Positions 58,201-64,000 of a stretch of DNA of 64,000 nucleotides are shown piece after piece (the stretch's first letter is position 1; the number at the start of each line of letters is the position of its first letter). Location of the stretch: assembly GCA_003116995.1 (NCBI GenBank), contig BDSL01000028.1:434001-498000 (forward strand), written 5' to 3'. The notes beneath the pieces are model-generated. The model was not told the DNA's origin, made no database searches, and saw nothing but the letters and a program-made list of their open reading frames with translations. A program made the position numbers and the translations under genes. The stretch is from Yamagishiella unicocca. Taxonomy: Eukaryota > Chlorophyta > Chlorophyceae > Chlamydomonadales > Volvocaceae.

Positions 58201-60813
58201 TGTTGGGAAGCGGAGGCGTCATGTGTTGGGAAGCGGAAGCGTCATGTGTTGGGAAGCGGAAGCGTCATGTGTTGGGAAGCGGAAGCGTCATGTGTTGGGA
58301 GGGACGCCAGGGAGGGACTCCGCAGGGAGGAGGCGTCATGTGTTGGGAGGGGTGGCAATAGGGCAGGGGCGAGGGCCGGGAAGGTACTGGCTCGGGGCCT
58401 GCGGGCCCATTCATTCAACCCTGAGCTGACTCCCCGTCCTCGCACCATATTCCGGCATGCGCACTCGGCCGCGTGTTCGAAAACTAGTCGCCAGCTAGCT
58501 AGTTTCTGCCCTCCGTTTCCTACGTCGTGTAACCGGATTTTCTCGCCACCCACCCCCCCTCCCTCCCCCGCATCTTTAAACGTCTGTCCTAAACGTTTTT
58601 TTCTCGCATCCACGGGTCTTCCTCAAAACCTCCCCCCCAGTCGGTTCCTTCCGCAACGGCCTCAAGACGCTCCCCGAGGCCATTGAGAAGCGGATCAAGG
58701 ACCACGTCAGGTGGGAGGACTGGGGCGGTTAGCATGAGAACCGTTGACGCGAAAACTGGGGGGGGGGAGGGACCGGCAGGCAGGGCGGGGCGGGGCTGGA
58801 CGCCAGAGGGGCGTGGGGGTGGGATTTGCGGGGTACGGCACCGTGGGAGTCCGGGTGTGGGGGGGATCGGGTTCGTGCCGGGCGTGTCCGGCGTGTCACG
58901 GAGGAGGTCCGGAAGGTGGAGGCAATCGGACTGCACCGGGCTGCTTGCAGCGGGAGTGAGGCGGTCAGGCTGCAGTCGGCTACGGTTTGGCGTTCCGTGT
59001 TTCACCCCCCCCTTTCCCCCCTTTCCCCCTCCCCCCCCCTCACACACACATACACATACGCATACGCATACACATACACGCACGCTCATGCCCGCAGGGT
59101 CAACTGGAAGCTGGTGTCGCTGGGCCGCAGTGGCGACCGCTACAGCCTGGTGTACGACACCCCCGAGGGCCGCGTGCAGTGCTTCAGCCGGGCCGTGGCG
59201 CTGACGGCGCCGTCGTACGTCGTGGCGGACCTCATCAAGGGCGAGGTGGTGAGTGGGGGCGGCGGCAGTTTTCACGCACCCCCCCCCCACACACACACAC
59301 GTACGGGTTTCCCCTCACCCCCCCGCCGGCTGTCGGGACCGGGATCGGGACCGGACCGCGCTGTCCGCTCTCCCATAGCTCACCAACTCCCCCAGTTCTC
59401 CTGCTAGCGCCCAAAACCGGTTCTGCGAAACGTTTCCGTGCGTCGCGTGGGGTCCTCGCTTCCTGTCGTCTCGCCGTAGCCGCTTTAGCTTAGCCGCCAA
59501 CGGTCATATGACGACCTTCGGCTTTAGTATCCCCAACCCAGTTCTCCAGCATGCATCTCAAAACTTCTGTTTTAAACGGTTTTTTCGGGCATCCACGGGT
59601 CTCCCTCGAACCCCCCGGCTGTGTCGCTCACTGGGCGTAAGGCACGCGCCCCTCCACCACTTCCCCGCAAGCTTCGTCCCCCCGCCATCTTTACCCTTTG
59701 TGACCCCAATGTGCCGCCCCCCCTCCCCCCCGACAGCCCGCCGCCGCCGAGGCTCTGTCCTCCTTCGACTACCCCCCAGTGGGCGCCGTCACCCTCAGCT
59801 ACCCGCTGTCCTCCATCCGGGAGGAGCGCAAGGACGGGCAGGGTGCCGTACCGGGCTTCGGACAGCTGCACCCCCGATCGCAGGTGAGGGTCGTTTTCCA
59901 TACAGCGCCTCCCGCCTCCGGGCCCCTCGACTCCCAACCCAAACTCCTACAAGCAACCATTCTCCAACCAGCCCTTCCTGCTCCCTTCCGCCTCTGTTGT
60001 TCACACGGGGTTTCCTCGCTTACCGGTGTTTTTCTCCCCCCCAGTCCTCCTCCAACCCCCCTCCCGCCCCACACCCCACACAACCCCCCCGTCCCCTTCC
60101 CCCCCAGGGCATCACCACCCTAGGCACCATCTACAGCTCCTCGCTGTTCCCCGGCCGCGCCCCCCCGGGCCACATGCTGCTGCTGAACTACATCGGCGGG
60201 GCCACCAACCGGGGCATTGTGAACCAGACCAAGGAGGAGCTCGCGGCGCAGGTCGACAAGGACCTCCGCCGCATGGTGGTCAAGCCGGACGCCCCCGCCC
60301 CCCGGCTGGTGGGCGTGAGGGTGTGGCCGCGAGCCATCCCGCAGTTCAATGTGGGCCACCTGGACCTGCTGGATAAGGCCCGCGCGGCGATGGACGCCAA
60401 GGGCTTCAGCGGCGTCTTCCTGGGCGGCAACTACGTGTCAGGTGGGGACGGGTTTTGAGGTGGGGGTTGGGGGGGTTTAAACTTTAAAGAGAACCCGCGA
60501 ATCCACGGCCGACAAACCAAGGGGGGACGGGGTACAGGGGGGGGGCAGTGGGGGAAGGTGGTTGGGGGAGACGGCGGGTCGGGGTGCCGTAACGTTTGGC
60601 ACCATGCTGCATTAGACATGGCCGGCAATATCGGCGGGGGCGAGCCGGGGCGCATCGCAGCCCCCCGCCTCCTTCCCCCCACCTCACCCCCTGCCCGCCT
60701 TCACTTCCCCCTCCCTGCACCCAGGCGTGGCTCTGGGCAAGGTGGTCGAGTGCGGCTACGAGAGCGCGGCCAACCTCGCTAAGCACCTAGCGGCGCAGAA
60801 GCAGACCGCTTAA
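55263..60813 (+). CDS. PPX1: Chloroplast protoporphyrinogen IX oxidase, 10 exons, 562 aa
   Basis: Flavoenzyme that oxidises protoporphyrinogen IX to protoporphyrin IX, the last common step before heme and chlorophyll branch. Exons: 55263-55709, 55935-55979, 56925-57066, 57579-57714, 57940-58067, 58641-58710, 59098-59248, 59737-59883, 60108-60441, 60725-60813 (1,689 nt, exactly 563 codons). A transit peptide of about 70 residues precedes the FAD dinucleotide-binding motif VVGAGLSGLVTGQAL. Further landmarks are REVGGN-like RERVGGNITS, EEGPNSFQPND, PRFVFWQNKLRPVPSG, FIRRNLGDEVFERLIEPFCS, VYAGNPSKLSMKAAF, LGTIYSSSLFPGRAP, and the C-terminal FAD-contacting GVFLGGNYVSGVALG. Length matches green-plant plastid PPOX. 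Introns 2, 5 and 7 carry dispersed-repeat copies; introns 3 and 5 carry minisatellites. The start at the double Met 55263 is preferred because it begins a normal transit peptide. Confidence 0.97.
56836..56890 (+). repeat. Dispersed intronic repeat, copy D (PPX1 intron 2)
   Basis: Core-only copy: GTCTGTTTTAAACGG, then CGCATCCACGGG, then CCTTCCTCAAAAC, in the sense direction and about 35 bp before the 3' splice site. Confidence 0.8.
57187..57256. repeat. (TGG)n tract in PPX1 intron 3
   Basis: A nearly pure TGG tract with occasional TGA units within the intron. Confidence 0.85.
57341..57444. repeat. 8-copy, 13-bp minisatellite in PPX1 intron 3
   Basis: The unit CCTGTGTGTACGT is repeated eight times with no visible divergence, then breaks down to CCTGCG. 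Confidence 0.95.
58124..58307. repeat. 8-copy, 23-bp minisatellite in PPX1 intron 5
   Basis: A 23-bp unit beginning GCGTCATGTGTTGGGAAGCG is repeated eight times; because 23 is not a multiple of three it is open in all three frames. The first copy and the last are slightly diverged. Confidence 0.95.
58569..58630 (+). repeat. Dispersed intronic repeat, copy E (PPX1 intron 5)
   Basis: Core-only copy: CATCTTTAAACGTCTGTC, then CTCGCATCCACGGGTCTTCC, then TCAAAACC. It ends 10 bp before the 3' splice site, so the element supplies the splice-site context. Confidence 0.8.
59430..59613 (+). repeat. Dispersed intronic repeat, copy F (PPX1 intron 7, long form)
   Basis: A long copy with GTCGCGTGGGGTCCTCGCTT, TTTAGCTTAGCCGCC, ACGACCTTCGG, GTTCTCCAGCATGCATCTC and the full core (TCTGTTTTAAACGG, CATCCACGGGTCT). 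Its 5' two thirds align with copy B in CCT6. Confidence 0.8.
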
Positions 60814-63544
60814 AGCGAGGCAGCGTGAGCGGCCGGACCACAGCAACGGTGGCGCCGGAGGGATAAGGATCCCCAGCGCGCCCCGCAGCGGCGGGGCCGG
60901 CCATGTGCCTCCCTGGAGCGTTGTCTCACCCTGCACAGCATCATCACCATGATCGCAGTGTGCGAGACATTGCACTGCAGGCGTAGAGTACATTACCCTA
61001 GATATGGATTTGTCGATTAGGCGGCTGGGCGACCAGCTTGTTGCATTAGACGGCTGGGCAGGCAGCAACAAGGTCAGGATCCCCTCCCACCCGTGACACC
61101 ATAACGTCGTGTTGCAAGGCCACCGTACCGCATGTCAAGCGGAGCAGCCCAACGCGCACGCTCAACGGCCAGTGTCGGTGCGGGTTGTGGTGGGACGAGC
61201 AAGCTGCCGCTGATGGGCGGGAGGGGGAGGGGAAGACCGAGGCGATGGCGCGGGACATTGGGGCGGGTTGGGGGTTCGGCGGACTGTTGTTTGGAGGTTC
61301 TGCACGCGCAGCGGGCTTCGCTTTGCTCGACTCCGATTGGGCCCGATAGCGGGGATGGCTGCGGTGCCAGCGCCGCCTTGGGAGCGGCGGGGCGGCTGCG
61401 TGGGGAAGCTGTACGGCCTCCACATGCCATGGTTTCGGAGCCGATGCATAGGGAGGCGCACCGGGAGGGGCTGCTAGGGGGTCGGCCCCGGCGGAGTGGC
61501 GGCGGACCTGGTGGACCTCGGAGCGCCTAAAGCTGCAGCGCTGTGACGGCGCTGGTAGGCGGCCGTGTACGTTTGCGTTCATGTAACCATGTACCGACCA
61601 GCCACGAAGCCCCTTCGCCCCATACTGCGTCCCGGTGTCTGAAGGCTATGCACCCACTACATTTACCCAGTCGCGTTACCGGTTCTTTTATTGTAACCCC
61701 CCATACTGACAGGCACCTAGGGTGGGTGCCCGAATACCGGTAGGTGCTCCACGTCCATGGCTCACGTCTCATTCCTCTGTGTGCGCGGGTTTCTGCCGTA
61801 GTCTGCGTACGCATCTGTCTGGTTTGGAGGCTTCCCGGCCCTGGAAGCCGCCTCTCGTGGCATGTTGCCTGTGAGGCCTGTCTTCTGGTTGCGGGTTACC
61901 TGGCTGCTTTCGGCCCGAAGTGGCGGCCAATGTACTAAAATGATGATTCCGTGACCCTGCCACTCGAAGACACAACATCAGTTCTGATGTTTAAACGGCT
62001 TAACTGTCTTTAGGCCGACGCTCAGGTCCAGCCTGCAGTCCTCCGATGATACAGAACGCACTGGAACGCACTGGATCGCACGACAACACTACATGTCCCG
62101 TCACGACACCACTACATCTGTACGACGCATTGGAAGAGTCTGCGAGTTAAGGCCTTGATGATGAGTTCTACGATGGCATAAGGAGCGGCGGATGCTTCCC
62201 GTCTAATTCCTTTCGGGGGGGGAGGGCATCATTGCAGCGGAGGAATGCGGGGCATAGGGTTTACGATCCCAAGAAGGCTGGCGCACCGCTTACAGACCGT
62301 TCGCTGACAATGCAATCATTACTGGATAACAAACCGCGTTGCGGGCGTCAAGACGCGGCTCAATTTGCACCTTCCGTCGACCCAATTTAGGTCCAGCGAA
62401 AGCTAGAGGCGAACACTATGTAACCGCCCAATCCTCTGCGTCCTACTCGGGCGGTTTCTGTGGTTTGCTTTCTTCAATGCTATTTCCTTACATGACCAAA
62501 CCAGCAACCGCAAACTAGGAGAGGCTTGAGAGGCTGGTGCCCACTGCCGCTCGCTTTGGCTGTTAAGATCCTGTTCTTTAGCCGCACAAAGTGGATCTAC
62601 CGGGAAGTTGCCTGTCCTCCGTCATGTGAAGGTACTCGTATCGCCAGTAGCGGACGATCCTCGATGGATATGACACATCAGCCCGGGTCTAGACAAATGC
62701 AGTGCACACGTGCATTACATAAAACCGCACAAACGTTGGACAACTTGCGTGTTCGTATATCCGGGAGGCCATCCTGTACCCAAGTGTCTGCTATCTTGCA
62801 GCCGTCGTCATCAATGCGGCTTGCTCAACAATAATTGAGCACCGCAAAAATCTTAATGGCATGCGAGGTAAGGTGAAAACGCTTAGCCTACCACTAGACA
62901 GCTGGGCCTGTTGCGCGTAGTTGGTTTCGGAGTGGCAACCGATTCCGATTGTGGCGAATAAGGCATATGTTCCTAATGTGAAACATATCCGAACCTAGTC
63001 GAATTGTGCCTACGGCCGCTCTACCACGGCCGGACGGTACGTTCGCTTGGCAAAATATCCAAGCCGCCCACCGCCATCACAGCTGTCAAGCCTCTCCGAC
63101 CATTAAGGCCTATTCACCACCAATTTGGTTTTAACCGTCTTGTAGTTCAGAACCCAGTCCACTGGTGAGTAATGACGCCTGTCGGGCGTCCAGAAATGGT
63201 GGGGTCCACACCGGGAGTGGATAAGCTTGACAGTTCGCACGTATTACAACACTCTAAACCCAAGCCACAGTGATTTGAAACACAGTTGTAACTTGTTTTT
63301 CGCAGCTTCAATTACCGACTTCAAGAGAGGCGAGAACTGCTCGAGTCCCGAGGCAATTCTTGTTGCTCCTCTGCCTCGACGTTGGACGGCACAACACGTC
63401 GTGTCAGGGCAGCGTTCGTGTTTTGCTCCTGAAAACTGAGAGCGGGGCCAAAAGGCCCTTGCGAAGGGTCAGGCCTGGACACTACATAACCGTCTGTCCG
63501 CCCTTTCCTTCGGAGATACGCCGTTCTTACACTAATTACACACT
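60814..63544. other. Intergenic interval downstream of PPX1
   Basis: The first part is the PPX1 3' UTR; TGTAA occurs at 61582-61586 and 61692-61696. The segment 61850-63540 is less GC-rich and holds no ORF with a recognisable domain. It should include the promoter of the gene that starts near the right edge. Confidence 0.45.
61582..61586 (+). terminator. Candidate poly(A) signal TGTAA for PPX1
   Basis: First TGTAA after the PPX1 stop, about 770 bp downstream; a second is 110 bp further. Either fits the 3' UTR length range of volvocine genes. Confidence 0.35.
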
Positions 63545-64000
63545 ATGGCCACATTACTACAGACCGATTTGGCTGCCAGCACGGGGACGCTACACAATCC
63601 GCTCTTGCTGGCGGTCTTCGGAGGTTTGCATGTGTTCCGGGCCCTCGAGCAGCTGCAGGAGTCAGTAAACCCCGCATCTTCACGCCACCAGCCGTCTCGA
63701 AACAGCATTTTTCAGTCATCCTCGCAGCGCGGGGCCCGAGAACTTCCCGACCTTCGAACCGGCGCCGACGCAAGCGATCGCGGCAGGTCGCGACACTCTA
63801 CCGCGACCCCCTCCACCACCGCGACGAAATCATCGGCATCGGCTTCTGCCCCGGCAGAGTCCGACTCATGGATGACGCAGCTTCGCGCCGCCGCCGCAAT
63901 CGGCGATGTCGACGCGCGGGCGTTGGCATCGTCGCACGGATCCGCGAGCGACGAGAAGGCAGCCCTCGCGGCGCAGCTGCTCCAACAACATCAGCACCAG
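63545..64000 (+). CDS. Partial open reading frame running off the right edge, unknown product
   Basis: From ATG 63545 the frame stays open for 152 codons to the last base of the window. It begins MATLLQTDLAAS, has a short hydrophobic stretch (NPLLLAVFGGLHVF), then a long Ser/Thr/Arg/Ala-rich segment and a helix-like stretch SWMTQLRAAAAIGDVDARAL. The last part vaguely recalls the first helix of an ankyrin-type repeat, but that is weak. The frame could be a first exon that ends inside or beyond the window. No family is assigned. Confidence 0.45.
   Translation, partial: MATLLQTDLAASTGTLHNPLLLAVFGGLHVFRALEQLQESVNPASSRHQPSRNSIFQSSSQRGARELPDLRTGADASDRGRSRHSTATPSTTATKSSASASAPAESDSWMTQLRAAAAIGDVDARALASSHGSASDEKAALAAQLLQQHQHQ

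Noticed and set aside
57341..58307. Tandem arrays that might suggest a CRISPR locus
   Set aside because: Units abut without spacers and lie inside introns of a eukaryotic gene.

Overview
The window reads as nuclear DNA of a volvocine green alga (the Chlamydomonas/Gonium/Volvox group). The evidence is GC-rich, densely intron-split genes, TGTAA-type poly(A) candidates, a very large secreted hydroxyproline-rich wall/matrix protein with an (SPPPP)n stalk, and plant-type chloroplast genes (protoporphyrinogen oxidase, phytol kinase, PHT4 transporter). No bacterial operon, CRISPR array, complete tRNA, rRNA or intact transposon was seen. The exact species cannot be told.

Layout. (1) 797 to about 6850, minus: a multi-exon predicted multi-pass membrane protein of unknown family. 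(2) 8682-12948, minus: a NudC-type NAD(H) pyrophosphatase, head-to-head with (3) 13632-15257, plus: a YjbQ/UPF0047 protein with a plastid-type leader. (4) 17775-29180, minus: a 20-exon extracellular-matrix protein of about 1,650 residues with a signal peptide, a choice-of-anchor-L-like region, an SPPP stalk and C-terminal globular exons. (5) 31479-38210, minus: CCT6, the zeta subunit of the cytosolic chaperonin, head-to-head with (6) 39237-42074, plus: a TIGR01589 plant-specific-domain protein with polyAla and polyGln tracts. (7) 46017-49358, minus: a plastid-type PHT4/ANTR transporter with an extra C-terminal exon. (8) 51787-54785, minus: phytol kinase (VTE5 type), head-to-head with (9) 55263-60813, plus: chloroplast protoporphyrinogen oxidase (PPX1). 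(10) 63545 to the right edge, plus: an open reading frame that leaves the window.

Exon chains were built by hand from splice sites, protein-family continuity and phase arithmetic. For CCT6, PPX1, VTE5, PHT4, YjbQ, the Nudix gene and the TIGR01589 gene the exon lengths sum to exact multiples of three. The matrix-protein gene closes only if its G-run-rich exon carries an indel.

The genes do not form one pathway. PPX1 (tetrapyrrole synthesis) and phytol kinase (phytol salvage toward tocopherol) do share a promoter interval of about 480 bp, which is a plausible functional pairing. Noteworthy non-genic structure includes an interspersed repeat with copies in introns of four genes, three inferred GC-AG introns, several minisatellites inside introns, and two perfect hairpins in intergenic DNA.
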